Below, in pieces: positions 33,039 to 44,641 of a stretch of DNA of 64,000 nt (positions within the stretch are counted from its first letter, which is position 1; each line of letters starts with the position of its first letter). Location of the stretch: assembly GCF_020906515.1 (NCBI RefSeq), contig NC_085850.1, forward strand, positions 2,418,001 through 2,482,000, given 5' to 3'. Position numbers and translations under genes: made by a program. A model generated the notes under the pieces. That model was not told where the DNA came from and did not search any database. It saw nothing but the letters and a program-made list of their open reading frames with translations. The stretch comes from Vanrija pseudolonga. Taxonomy: Eukaryota; Basidiomycota; Tremellomycetes; Trichosporonales; Trichosporonaceae.

Positions 33039-35235
33039 GCAAGGCGTAGAACGAGCGACTCGGCGAGCATCGCAAGTGTAGTACAGTAGCATCGCACACG
33101 TGTAGCAATGTTTGGGTTAGAAGATACAGCTAGTCAATGTACACACGCGGGGTTACAGCAGAGCCGAGCAGCGAACAGCGACGGATTGCGGGCAACGAAG
33201 AGTGGTGGCACGAGGTGTCGACAGTGCCGGGAATGACGGGCGGGTCGTCGCCGCCGCCCGAGATCGATCGTGGCAGACACACGCCGCGGGGCCAAGTTCC
33301 CGTTCCCTCAAAGCAATCAGATAATCCAGTGGCCAGTGGACGTCGGCACCGCCCCGGGCGCAACGAACGTGTAGCATTGCGTCGGCACCCTCGGCAAGGT
33401 CGAGCAAGCAGCCTGGTTCGACCCGACCACCGAGCAGCGTCGTGGCGGGCGTCGCTGGGCGTCGTGGCGCACGACAATGTGTCGCCCAACGCCGCGCTGG
33501 GAATAGCAAAGCAAGCCAGCGACGAAAATAATGCGCTGTGAATAGCATAGCAAGAATAGCGGCAAATACTAATACGTCTCGCTGGCTGCGCAGACACCGA
33601 GACAGACAGACCGGCGAGACACTGACAGCCACACCCGCGTTTGTGGCGCGCCGGTGCCGCACCGGTCGGGTGGTTCCTGATTGTCCGCAGCTGCGTCGTC
33701 TGCGGCGCAGCATCATCACCGTATGGCGTCATGCCCTCCAACTCGAGCACGACGACGATGGCGATGAGCAGGGTGGGTGCATGTGCGATGGGGTGCGGTG
33801 CAGAACGAAACGAGACCTCGCTGCGTGTGCGCACCGCCTGGACGTCCGCGCTGGATGCATCGATCGGATCTGCCTCGCCCGCCAGGCAGGCCACTGTGCG
33901 CCGCGCTTGGATCCGCCCACCGTGGCAGCGCCGCGGCGCCGCCGGCGTAGGATATCCGCGTGTCAAGTGCTGCTGGGGATGTTTCCGCCGCGAAGAACCG
34001 AGTAGGCGAGCAAGGTGTGCCGTGCGTGCCGTGCTGTGTCTTGGCAGGCAGACAGGCAGGCAGGTGGTGCGTGCTTTCGCTCTCGCTTGCACAGTTGACT
34101 GCCACTTTCCCCTCGGCCCGCCCCTCTGCGTGCGTCTCCTCGGGCATGAAGCACCCCCTCGCACACCTCCACGCCTTGGCGAGATCTGCTGTATGACGTC
34201 GTCGGGCTTACTCGTGCCACACGCCGCCCCACGCCGCCCCACGCCGCCCCACGCCGTCCCACGTCCACTGCATAGTATGTCCGACCCGACCGGCCGGCCG
34301 AGTGACTTGACTTTGACGTCCTCGCTTGCGTGTCCTTGCCTTGCCCCTTGCCCTTACTTGTCCCCTTCGGAGCACAGAGCGGCATTCATTCCGTTCCCAA
34401 GCTAGCTTGGATCGACTGGATCGACGACGACGACAACAGCGAGAGACCCCAATGCCTGCCAACGCTTGGCGTCACGTACGAGTCGCTTGCACTGCCTCTT
34501 CCGCTGCGCGTCAGGACGTCAGTCCCCCTACCCCTTGCCCCTCGACTCGTGCCACACGTGGATTTCGGCTTTTCTTTGTTTTCATATGTTCCTATCGTAC
34601 AACTAATGCGCAACTATCAAGGGTTTTGTGGGGTTTTTACTCGTGCTCGCGAGAGTCTATAGACGTAGCAGGTCGTGACATCAGCTGCCCTGACGGCGCA
34701 GGAACCTATCACGGGGCTAGCCCACAGTCTCCGGGCGTGGCATGCGGCGGAGAGTGCTGGGTTCGCGGGATGGTTGAGGCGGTCGTGGGTGAAGCTGGAG
34801 GAGGTAGGAGGAGGGGAGGAGGGGCGAGGAGGAGGATAGACAAGTGGCTGAGCGAGCGAGTAGCCGAGCTGCAGAAGAAAATGTAAAAAGAGCAGAGCGA
34901 AATGAACAGCTGGATGGGGAGGGGGGTTGGATGGTGCAGGGTGGTGTGGGGGTGTGAACGAGGGTCTTGAGGGTGTTGTCGAGGAATTGGAACCTCTGGG
35001 GGTGTCTGGCTATCGATGCCGCCATACCCAGTGTCCATGCCTTTGCGTGGCAAAGGTCCTCTCTCTACTGCCGCCGAGGCGGCGGCGCTGCGTTTTGGGG
35101 GTGGCAGTGGAGAGAGGGGGACGTGGTATGGCTCGGGGAGGTAGAGCCTGAAGAGGGAGGATAGTCGGTAAGGGATAGGCAGCGACAAGCATGCCTAGTT
35201 TATGCAAGGGGGTACCGGACGTATACGGTACCCGT
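33039..35235. other. large gene-free stretch between convergent genes
   Basis: About 2.2 kb lies between the 3' ends of the exchanger and the C2H2 gene, where compact fungal genomes usually leave little space. Open frames up to 370 residues occur, but they are arginine- and proline-rich, lack domains or splice structure, and look like GC-driven shadows. A decamer repeat is listed separately. Confidence 0.5.
34221..34260 (+). repeat. decamer tandem repeat
   Basis: ACGCCGCCCC is repeated three times exactly (34221-34250), then once with a single change (ACGCCGTCCC). Confidence 0.95.
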
Positions 35236-36615
35236 TTAGATGAGGCCACCGGCCTCGGCGCGACGCTGCATCCGGCTCTGAGCACGGACGACCGAGGGCG
35301 ACACGCCCTGGCGCTTGGCGTCGACGAGGGGGCCATCCGAGTGGATGCCCTGGCGGTGGCGCTCGAGGTCGTGCAGACGCGAGAAGGAGCGCTTGCACAT
35401 GTGGTGGGGGCACTGGTGGGGCTTGGGGCGGAGGGGGTCGTGGGTCTGGACGTGCGACTTGAGGTTGAAGACGCGAGCGAAACCACGGCCACAGACGGTG
35501 CACTTGTGGCGCTTCTTGGGGTCGTCGGGGGTCTTGCCCGGGACGTAGCCGCGGCCGCCACCGTGGAGGTTGGGAATCGACACGTTCGAGTGCGAGTCGT
35601 CGGCCTCGGGCGAGCCAAACTCAAGCTCGTCGGCCTCGATCTCGTTCTCGCCGTCAATGGCGGGGAGCGAGGGACCGGTGGTGGCAAACGAGGGGTGCTT
35701 GGCGTCGGCGAGCGTGGCCGAAGCGCTGTAGGTTGGGGTCGAGGGGAAGGGGGGCGAAGCACCCGAGACCGACGTGCTAGCCGACTGGCGCGACCAGAGC
35801 GAGGGAGCCTGGGGCACGCCGGGGGCAGTGCCGTCAAACGACGTGCGCTGAGGCATGTAGTAGTTGGTCATGGCGTTGCGCTGGGCAGCGGCGGCCTGCT
35901 GAGCGGCAGCCTCGTGAGCCTGCAGGTGCGACTGGGCCTGAGCCTGGGCGTGGAACACGTGCTGCTGCTGCTGGTGGTGCTGCTGCTGGTACGTGAAGGT
36001 CTGGTTCCATCCCGCGGCAGCCGACGGGGCGGGGGCCGAGAAGAAGGGGGCAGGCTGGTGGGTCTGGAGGGAAAGCATGGCGTTGCGAGCGTTCTTGAGA
36101 ACGTCTTCAGTGCCCATTGGCTGGCGCGACTCGAGGAGAGAGAGTGATAGTTCAGCCTGTGCCTGAGCTGCGAGGGCCTTGTAGTGGAGGAAGCGCTCGA
36201 GGTGGTGGACGCTCAGGGCCTCTGCGGTGGTGGTAGGCGAAGTGGCGGTGCTCGAAGAGAGACCGGCAGCGGCAACAGCAGAAACGTCGAGTCCGTCAAA
36301 CTTGAAAGACGTGGGCGAGAGGCCGGTGAGGGTAGAGAGCTTGGGGGAAACAAGCGTGGTCGACGACTGGGGGGACGCGACGAAGGGGTCGTGCTCTGAT
36401 CCCGAAGGGGTTGTGTGACGCGCTACAATGTGGTCAAGGGGCTCAAGATCAAAGTCGAGAGCACCGGCAGCAGCGTCCGACGAGTCGGACAGAGGCGGCG
36501 AGGGGAGCGTGTACTGGCGAGAAGGAGAGTGCGCCTGCGAAGAGTTCTTTGTCGAGACAAAGAGGTTGGATGGAGGGCGGGGACGAACAAGTCCTGCGTC
36601 GTGGGATTCCGACAT
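35236..36615 (-). CDS. C2H2 zinc-finger transcription factor, possibly Crz1/Sp1-like
   Basis: A 459-residue intronless protein starting MSESHDAGLV. The frame extends 5' for 178 more codons but with low-complexity Pro/His/Thr sequence and no better start, so the ATG at 36615 is used. Most of the protein is disordered and Ser/Pro/Ala/Gln-rich with a polyglutamine/histidine stretch (QQQQHV). Two C2H2 fingers lie at about 371-425: CTVCGRGFARVFNLKSHVQTH, then CPHHMCKRSFSRLHDLERH, joined by DPLRPKPHQ. Finger helices RVFNLKSH and RLHDLERH resemble the calcineurin-responsive Crz1 group; in Cryptococcus the relative is called Crz1 or Sp1. That identity is an inference, and I see no certain PxIxIT docking site. 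Confidence 0.82.
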   Translation of the reverse strand: MSESHDAGLVRPRPPSNLFVSTKNSSQAHSPSRQYTLPSPPLSDSSDAAAGALDFDLEPLDHIVARHTTPSGSEHDPFVASPQSSTTLVSPKLSTLTGLSPTSFKFDGLDVSAVAAAGLSSSTATSPTTTAEALSVHHLERFLHYKALAAQAQAELSLSLLESRQPMGTEDVLKNARNAMLSLQTHQPAPFFSAPAPSAAAGWNQTFTYQQQHHQQQQHVFHAQAQAQSHLQAHEAAAQQAAAAQRNAMTNYYMPQRTSFDGTAPGVPQAPSLWSRQSASTSVSGASPPFPSTPTYSASATLADAKHPSFATTGPSLPAIDGENEIEADELEFGSPEADDSHSNVSIPNLHGGGRGYVPGKTPDDPKKRHKCTVCGRGFARVFNLKSHVQTHDPLRPKPHQCPHHMCKRSFSRLHDLERHRQGIHSDGPLVDAKRQGVSPSVVRAQSRMQRRAEAGGLI

Positions 36616-39600
36616 ATGGCGGTGGGTGAAGGGCTGGCTAGCGCCGGCGCTACAGGTGCGTAAGTGTTTGTATAGCGAGTTGGGCGAAAGGGGGGGTGTG
36701 GTTGGGAGTGTTTGGATGCACGATGTGTGTGATGAGCAAGTAGATGATAAAGGGAGGATGGGATGAAGAAGAGAGAAGTGGAACAAGGGTGGTGACGGTG
36801 TGAAAAGGGGGAAGGGGGGGGAGGGGGTTGTTGGGGGGGGGGAGGAGGGTGAGGGCGTGGCGTGGCGGGCCTGAGGCAGTGTGCGGTCGCAGCAAGCGAA
36901 TGTTGTAGTGGTGGTGGTGGTGGTGGGTGTGGGTGTGGAGTGGTGCGCGCGGGTGTGGGTGTATGGGTGGGCATGCAGTGTGGGTGTTGTGTCGGTTGGG
37001 TGACGGAGAGAGGGGGAGGCAAAGGGAAGGCGAGGCAAGGGAAGCGAGGGTTGCGAGAGGGCAAAGGGCAAGAAGAGAGGAGGGACTGGTTGACAGGGCA
37101 GCCCACCCCCCCACCGGGCGCAACCCACGACCCCGGGCGCAACTACCAAAGAAACTGAATTTCAAGTGACAGCATTCTTTTGGGATTAACAACCCGGGCT
37201 TGAACCCGTAGTGCGGCCCGCATGGGCATCAAATCCCCAGGAATAGACTCTGAGGAAATAGGGAATAGAGCTCGAGGGGGGTATCCCGGGCTAATCAAGG
37301 CAGCAGCAAGCGGCAAAAAGGCTCGCCGTCAGAGGCGAAGGTACCAAAACGGATCTGAGCTTTGACCCAAGTTTCAGGGGCAGGTGTGTCTCAGGGAGGG
37401 AAATTGTGGCGATGCAGAGCGTGATTTCGGACCCGTGTCCTCGTCTTCTCCCTGCACTCGTCCCATCAAACGGCACGGTTGACGAGAGTTTATGCAGGTT
37501 TCGGGAAGGACGCACGCACGACACCTGGTGGCCATTGGGTAATGATACCGGAGCAAGATCCAACACCACGACACACACCGCACAGTGGAGGTGGTGGTGG
37601 GCAGTGAGTGGAGTGACAAAGCGTCCACACGCTGCCCGACGTTGCCGAGTGTGCCGAGGCGAGTGGAACAGGGACGGACCCGTAATCAGCCCGTTCCTAC
37701 GCGGCTGAAGCGACGGCAGTCTTATTCTCTGCCATCGCCTGCGCATGCTCGGCATTTGCGGGCAAGGGAAGCGGTGGAGGGCTGGGGGTGGAGGCCGGGT
37801 GCTGCGGGCGCAGGAGGCAGCGAGAGCAAGTGCCGCCGCCGCTGCTGCTACGCTATTGAGTCGCACGCACAATTCAGACCGCGCACACTGGTGTAGCAGT
37901 CCTCATGCCCCATGCGATCCCACGCCAGGCCAACAAATTAACAAACCCCGCCCACCTCCCTCGCCTCGCCACTGTTGCCTGAAACCCGCCGCCTCCACAT
38001 ATCGTTCCGGCCGACGGAGTGATGAAAATGATCCCGCTCAGAAAGTGCCCGAGGTCGGGCTTCATAGCCGAGGCACCGGGGGCGAGTGGGCCTTGCGAGC
38101 CTTGCCGCGGCCGCCGGCGACAGCGGCAGACGACAGACAGCGAGCATACCGAGGTGGTGTGCTGCTCTGCTTGCATGCGAGTAGCGGGGGTAGAGTGGAG
38201 TATGGCATCGGTGAATCACACCATGGCGCCATATCCCCACTCCAGGCGAGCGCGGGGGAGACAAAGCACAAAGCAGGGGGATTCAAGCACCGGGACAAGT
38301 CACGTCGCCACACAACTGATACACGGGACGGAGGGGCGGAGGAACGATGGAAGGGGTGGATGTAGCAAGAAAGCAGCACTCACAGTGGTGACGCTCCTCG
38401 TGTGAGGTGGTCAAGTGGTCGCGGTGGTGTACGAAACACAAGTTATCAACAAACCCAAGTTGGCTGATTGACCGAGATGTTGGTGGAAGTGGGGAAGACT
38501 GCGGCGGCTTGGGCTGCGGTGCATCTGATAATATATCGTCAGCCCGGCAAAAACCCGCACCGGGCTACTCCGCTGCGCCGCACGAGGTGTCATTGTGTGA
38601 CCAGGTATGAGCAGGGGCGACGTCTGCAGCAACAGTAGCAAGTGATGCAACGAGCGCGAGTGATGCAAGAGGCCGATGGGTGCACCGGCGCTAGCCTCGC
38701 CTCGCTCCCTAGCCCAAGGAACGCCCCTGCGTCCGCTGACAGTCCTCCTGCTGCTTCCTCTCGCTCGTCGCGATGTCCTGCGCCGCAGCTTGGCACCGCG
38801 GCACCGGGCGGGCGACTACTGCAAGTAGAATGCGTCATCGGGCCAATGTGGCATCATGCTGTGGTGTTTCGGGCGCACCACTCCTATGACGACCGAGGCG
38901 CCCTTCGGCGACTGACTGGAATGACAGACCGCGCCGCCGCTCGCTCGCTGGCCCGCCGGCTCCACTTCCCAAGTATGTAGTCGGTCTGCGGATCTCGCGC
39001 TGCATGCCCACCCCGCCACCGCCGTCAGTCAGGTCACACGCCCAACATATCCACAGTCATCCGCAGCGCGTCACCGCCGCCAGGCGCCACGCGCCATGGC
39101 GTGCAGCGCTCGTGCCAAAATCGTCGCGAGCCCCCTATTTTCGCCTCTCGCAAAGGTCGCCCGACAGCTGTCCGTGTCGGGTGGGCGTGTCCTCGGCGCC
39201 GAGAATGGGGCGCTGGCGCCCTAGAATAAGAAGCGGCCAAGGTGCGTTTTGGATGCAGGTGACTTGCTACTCCCTGTATCTGGTGCTCGGCACTGTCGCC
39301 TGCGCGCCTGCGTGCGTGTGGCGTGCGGATCCGGCGCCGAAACAGGGTGGCCAATGGGAGCGGACTAGCAAGGCGGGTTGGCACCGCCAACTTGCCACCA
39401 CCACCACCTGTCTGCTCTATCTCGGTCGGTCAGTGCCCTCGACCCTTGCTTGCAGTGGAGAGTGGCTGCGCACAGAGATAGGGTCACTTGGTATAGCCTA
39501 TGCACGGCACAAGGTCGCATTTTATCCTGCACTTGCCCGAGACGAGCGCCGCCCGCCCGCGGCCACGATCCTCGAACACCAACACCACTGGCGGCACCGC

Positions 39601-39998
39601 CGCTTCCTCGGAATAGGTTGCGACGACCATACCATCACACGCCAACATACCCCTCCACCTGCCATATCTCCGATGCAATAATAACCATCTGCATTCCCTG
39701 CAGACTCCAATCCCCGTAACGAGTCGCACGCCCCCACGCGATAGCCTTAGCCTCATTCCCCAGTTGGTGGGCATGGCCGCCGCCGAGTTGGACCGCGAGG
39801 GCGGCATGTATTTTGTCCGTCCACCATACTCGACTAACTCCAAGATGAACGGTGGAATGCATAACCCACACTATGCTAATGCTTACAGACAAAAAATGCA
39901 CTCGTACAACCGCCGCATGCGCCGCGGCGGACTTTAGAATGGTGTAGTAGTGCCACAAATGTGGTCGTGGCTCGGCCGAGCCCGAGCTCGCCTCTCGT
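36616..39998. other. large gene-free stretch, 5' region of the C2H2 gene
   Basis: About 3.4 kb. The first 550 bases are strongly purine/pyrimidine-biased (G- and A-rich on the plus strand, so C/T-rich in the C2H2 leader) with runs of 8-10 G. The rest has only shadow frames. A small tRNA-like fold near 37182-37238 was considered and rejected. A long leader or promoter, or an unannotated noncoding RNA, could fill part of it. Confidence 0.5.
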
Positions 39999-42900
39999 CT
40001 ACGAGAAGAAGTATGCCGAGTCACGGATCTTCTCAACGTCAAACACACCACGAGGTGGAGGACGGGGAAGAATGTCGCGGAAGCGCACAAACTTGTGGCC
40101 GTTGAGCGTCAGGACCTCCATGTCCTCGTTAACCTCGGACAGGTCAATGCCCTCGGATCCCTCGACAACCTTCTCGTTCACAATCGCCGAGTCAGGGTCT
40201 TGGTCGGCGTCGGCATCGGCATCGGCATCGGCGAGCGAGGCGGTAGCGTCATCGACCTCCCCAACCGCTGCTTCAGACGCCTCGACAGCCTTGGTCCTCT
40301 TCTCGCTCGCCTTGCGCTTCTCCGCAATGTTCTTAAAGTACGCACTATCCCTGTTGATCGGGATGCAGTTGTCGCCGTAGCGCTCGAGGAACTCGTCGTG
40401 CAGCTCGCCGATCAAGTTTTGCGTGTGCAGGTGGATGAACGTGTCGCGGATGACCTCAGACATGGGCTCGACAGTCGCCGCGTGCGTCCAGTACGAGTCA
40501 TGCACCGACGCAAACTGAATGTTGGACTGGTTGCACTGCACGGCAGTGAGCAGCATGTGCGTGGCGTCGAGCGAGTGGACAAAGTTGGGAGGGAAGGCAG
40601 TGGCCTGCTTCTGAGGGCTAACCTCGGACGGGGCGTTGGGGTCGTGGATGAAGACGGTCTGGAGCGAAGTCATGATCTGCTTCTTGGCAGCCTTGCGGTA
40701 CGGCTGAACAACTGGGAGGCCCAACGGCGTGGTCCACACCACGGCCGTCATGAGCTCCTTGGACAGACGTCCCTTGCCCGCGTCCGACTTCCTCTTCTTC
40801 TTGCTGGGGTCCTCAGGGGCAGTGGCAATCGACAGACGCTCGGGAGGGATCGACTTGGCAACGAGGCGAGCGCTCATTGTGAGCCAGTCCTGGATAGCAC
40901 GGGCACCACTGAACAGATCACCGATCGAGGCAAGAACCTTGCGGGCGACATACGAAGAGACCATGTAGACGTCGTCGCCGGTAAGGCCGCCACGGGCAAT
41001 GAGCTGCTTGGCGATCTGATCGCGGGCACCGATGAACGTGACACCGTACACAGTCGTCATGACAGTCTGCTTGACAACCTTTCGGCCGAGGGGTCCGTCG
41101 ATAAGCAGCGCCACAGGGACATTGTTCTTCTTGTCCTCCTCAATCGAAGCATTGACGAGGTCGGCGACACCGGTGTAAATGTCGGCGGGGCGGTCACCCT
41201 TCTCGAGGTTGACAGCCTTGGCACCGCGCACATCGCCACCGAGGGCAGCGTAGTGCTGCATGCCGTTACAGGTGCCGTCCTGGTGCACGGGGAGGCTCGA
41301 CTCGTACTTGGTCGGGTCGGGCGAGCGGAGGGCGGCGGTCAGGTCCTTGCACACCGCGAGGCACTGCCACGGGTCCTCGGCCTTGAGCCACCAACGACGG
41401 CCAGTGAGCGGGTTGTCGGCCGAGTCAAAGATGTCGGCCTCGTGCTCCTGGGCATACTTGGCACGGTCCTCGAAGCTGGCCTTGTCAAAGCCAGTCACGT
41501 TGGCGAGATGGATCTGAAGCCACTTGAGGCCTTGCGCGCCAAGGGGCTTCTTGATGCCAAACGTCAACAAGCCACGGCAAAGATCGTCACCGACAGGCGA
41601 CAGGTGAGGCGGGATCGGGTAGGCGCGACCGCGGAAGTCCATGTTGTGGGGAATGTAGAAGACGTCGTTGAGGTACGAGCGGGCAATCTCGAGGTTGTAG
41701 TTGTACTTGCATCGCTCGGCGTGGTCCTTGCGCTGCTGGGCCAAGACCATCTTGAGGTTGTGCACGTACGACGATCGCTTGGCCGGGTCCGTGTCCCTCG
41801 GGTCCGGCTTCTCGGGCATCACGTAGGTTGTCTTGTCGGGGGTCGCAGGAATATCGCCGATAGCCTCGCCCGAGTTCCACGCCTCGAGCACAACGTCAAA
41901 GACTCCACGGTTGATGCGCCAAGGAGTCGACGATAGGACATCAAGACCGTGGAAAACCGGGGTGAGGTGGTCGTTTTGGCTAGCAGCCTTGAGGTAGTTC
42001 ATCTGCTCGACAGAGTCCTTGAAGCGCATCATCGTGACGGGGGTGGCAAGGTACGCGCCGTCGTTCCACTGGGTCCATGGGCGAGGGGGAACAAGCATGG
42101 GCAGGTGCTTGGGGTGAATCACCTGGCGAACCGAGTCGGCAGCCAAGCGCGAAGCGACAACTGGGTTGAGGCGGATGACACCGAGCTTCTTGCCGCGCAA
42201 GTACTCGTACTCGTGGTTGAAAGCTGGCTGCTCCTCGGTGACCTTCTCACCAGTCAAGGGATCGACACCAGTGCGCGGGACCTTGGCGATCTTGATGAGG
42301 CCCTCAACAAGGTGGCTTCCAAGGCTCATCTGAAGCATCTGCGACCAGGGCGGGGTCCAGACGGAGCGAAGATCGGCGTTGATCTTGTTGCTCATGTCCT
42401 GAGTTGACTCGGCGGCGCTCTGCTCTCGCTCCTTTCCAATCTGGGTCCACAGTTCTCCAATGTTCCTGCGCGAAGGCTTTTGCGTCTGCGAGTCGACTGC
42501 GCGTTGCCACAGGGCAGAGTCGGTGCCAACAACGGTGCGGATAGTCTCGGCGCGGTGCTCTGTTTCGACTGCCTTGCCAACAGACAAGACACCTCGCAAA
42601 GTCTTCATGCCGTCTGTGACGCCTCCGGATCCGATCATGCGCATGACTTCGAGGATGGTGATGAGGGCCATCTTCTTGGGGGGGAGGACGGTCAAGTAAA
42701 GGAGCATGGCGCTGTCCTTCATCTTGGCGTTGGACGAGTACCTTGGGGCTAGCAGTTCAGCCTTGGTCAAGTTTTTGTTGTCCACCCGCTCGCGCATCTC
42801 CTTGATGTCCTGCTCGAGGTACTCGGTCAACAGGACATGCCAGCGGTGCATGTGGCCTTGCAGCTCGTCGCGCTGAAGGCGAGAATTGCCAACGACGTCG

Positions 42901-44112
42901 GAGAGGCCAGCCTCTTCCAAGGCCTTGGCGGAGTGGGCGAGCTCCGCCTCGGCGGCCGCGTACGAGGCGCGTTCGAGATCCATCTGTCGCTGGAAGGTGC
43001 TCAAAGGCGAGTTGATGTGCGTGAGAGTGTCGCGGAGGTTGGTGATGGTGAAGCGAGCTTGGGGGCCGAGCTCGCTGCGGTCAGCCTCCTTGACTTCCGG
43101 GAGATGAGAGAGCTTGCGAGTCTTGGGCTGCTTGGGAACGACAAGGACAGGCGACACTTCGGGCACGACCTCGCGCTCCATGAACTCGCGCTTCTCCCGC
43201 TCGATGCCTTGCAGCTCGGTGATCTGCGCCAGAAGGTCGGCACGCGCGCCACGCCTGGCAAAGTCGGCGAGCTTCTTCAGCGCCTTCTCCAGGTCGGAGG
43301 TCTGCAGGTTCGCAAGGAGCGGCGTGAGACCCAGGTTGGGGTTCTCGATGTAAGGAACAATCGAGTCCAGTGGCGAGTTGGAGCTGGGAACAAGTCAGCA
43401 ACAGCTACCTTCAGTGTACCCACCTCACGAGACCGGCAAACCATCCGCGGTAGACACGAACACCGTCGTGGTCCAGCATAGGGATACCGCGAGTTCCCTT
43501 GTGCGTCGTCTCCCAGTCCCAAACCAGCTGGAGTGCGCGATGGCGCCAGAGGGCAGCCTCACGCTCGGATTGAGCCTTTGTCCCTTTCACGGCGAGGGCG
43601 GCGACACCTTTGATGACGTTGGCGAAGACCTCGGAAGAGGGGAGGCGTGCGAGGCCAGCCTTGACGTCGTCGAGAAGCTGGGTGAAGATCTGATAAGCGC
43701 GGGGAACGAATTCTGGGCGGCTGGAGCAGATGGAAAGCATGGCGATCGTGTCGACTGTGCTGGTCGGCTTGTAGAGCTCGGCCTGGAGCGACGACATGGG
43801 CACCTCGACGTCCATCGGCAATGGTGATGGCAGCTGGATGGAAGGCAGCCTGCGGCCGGGACCATGCGAGATCTTCATATCCGGGTGGGGGTTGAACTTG
43901 TGAGGCTCTTCGTACCGCGACTCGCGGTTGCTGGCAAAGATTGCTGGGTCCATGACCCGGCCGTGGGCCTCGGCAAGTGCTGGCTGCGCCGCTGCCGGGG
44001 TCGTAGGCTTGGCATATGACCTAGCACAGCTCACACATGTTGAGGGGAGGCGGGATGATGAGGCGTGAGGTGTGCGACGAAGGGCTGCGACCTTGATTTG
44101 CGAGCGAAGCAT
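39999..44112 (-). CDS. RPO41: mitochondrial DNA-directed RNA polymerase
   Basis: Two exons (43424-44112 and 39999-43383, intron of 40 bases) give 1357 residues, close to yeast Rpo41. The N-terminus MLRSQIKVAALRRTPHASSS is a mitochondrial presequence. The T7-like single-subunit polymerase core is complete: Asp932 in QDGTCNGMQH (motif A), the O-helix region RKVVKQTVMTTVYG (motif B) and Asp1192 in SVHDSYW (motif C), with the family's C-terminal end YFFS. It transcribes mitochondrial DNA and primes its replication. A short insertion of alternating Asp-Ala (about residues 1275-1285) is coded by a hexanucleotide repeat near 40206-40232. The divergent neighbour is the armadillo gene. Confidence 0.97.
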
Positions 44113-44641
44113 TGTGAACTGAAGTGAGATGGGGGTGGGTGACCGTGTGACCTGGTCGTGTGGCCTGTGGTTTGTTTTGCCTTTTAAAGTGACTTGTGTT
44201 TCTAGCCCTAGCTAAAGGGTTTCGAATGTCGAGTTTGATGAAGAGTCTCCTTGTCTAGTTGTATGCAGTCGATGGTATATGCTGAGAGATGAAGATGTTG
44301 TAGGTGCTGTCGTTGAGTACACTTGCTAGTGTGGGGTATGCGACAATCAAAGGATGCACACCTTGCAGAGGGTTGACGAAATCCGTCACTAAAAATCGAC
44401 TGTCGGGAGAACAAGCTTTCCGGCGGGTCACGTGATTTGCCACATGGCAGGGCGGCCACCTCCGGCACCTCCGTGCGCCTTCCTTCCTTGGTGCGCCACA
44501 TCGACGACGCGAGATGCACACCACCACGGCTTGTCTGTCTGCCCCTCCACGGCCTTCACCACTCAACTCATCATCGACAAACCGCATCTTCGAGCATCAG
44601 CGCAGCCGGCGCACCCCCCAACACCCACTCTACCCACAACC
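44113..44641. promoter_or_regulatory. divergent promoter between RPO41 and the armadillo gene
   Basis: A 529-base interval between two divergent starts. It contains GTCACGTGATTT near 44428, a CACGTG E-box-like palindrome (44430-44435) suited to bHLH factors. No clear TATA box is seen for either gene. Confidence 0.45.

Noticed and set aside
33130-34242. 370-residue minus-strand open frame in the large convergent gap
   Set aside because: Arg/Pro/Cys-rich composition without domains, typical of an open frame arising from high GC content; overlapped by similar frames on the other strand.
36616-37149. 178-codon N-terminal extension of the C2H2 protein frame
   Set aside because: Low-complexity Pro/His/Thr sequence from a C/T-rich leader with no ATG at its 5' end; the start at 36615 is the natural one.
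37182-37238. tRNA-like fold: terminal GGGATT/AATCCC pairing around two hairpins, with a B-box-like GTTCAAGCC on the minus strand
   Set aside because: The fold is only about 57 bases, the T-loop would have six bases, and no D-arm or A box is found; not a credible tRNA gene.
40095-41936. 613-residue plus-strand open frame
   Set aside because: Exact antisense of the RPO41 coding sequence; codon-bias shadow.
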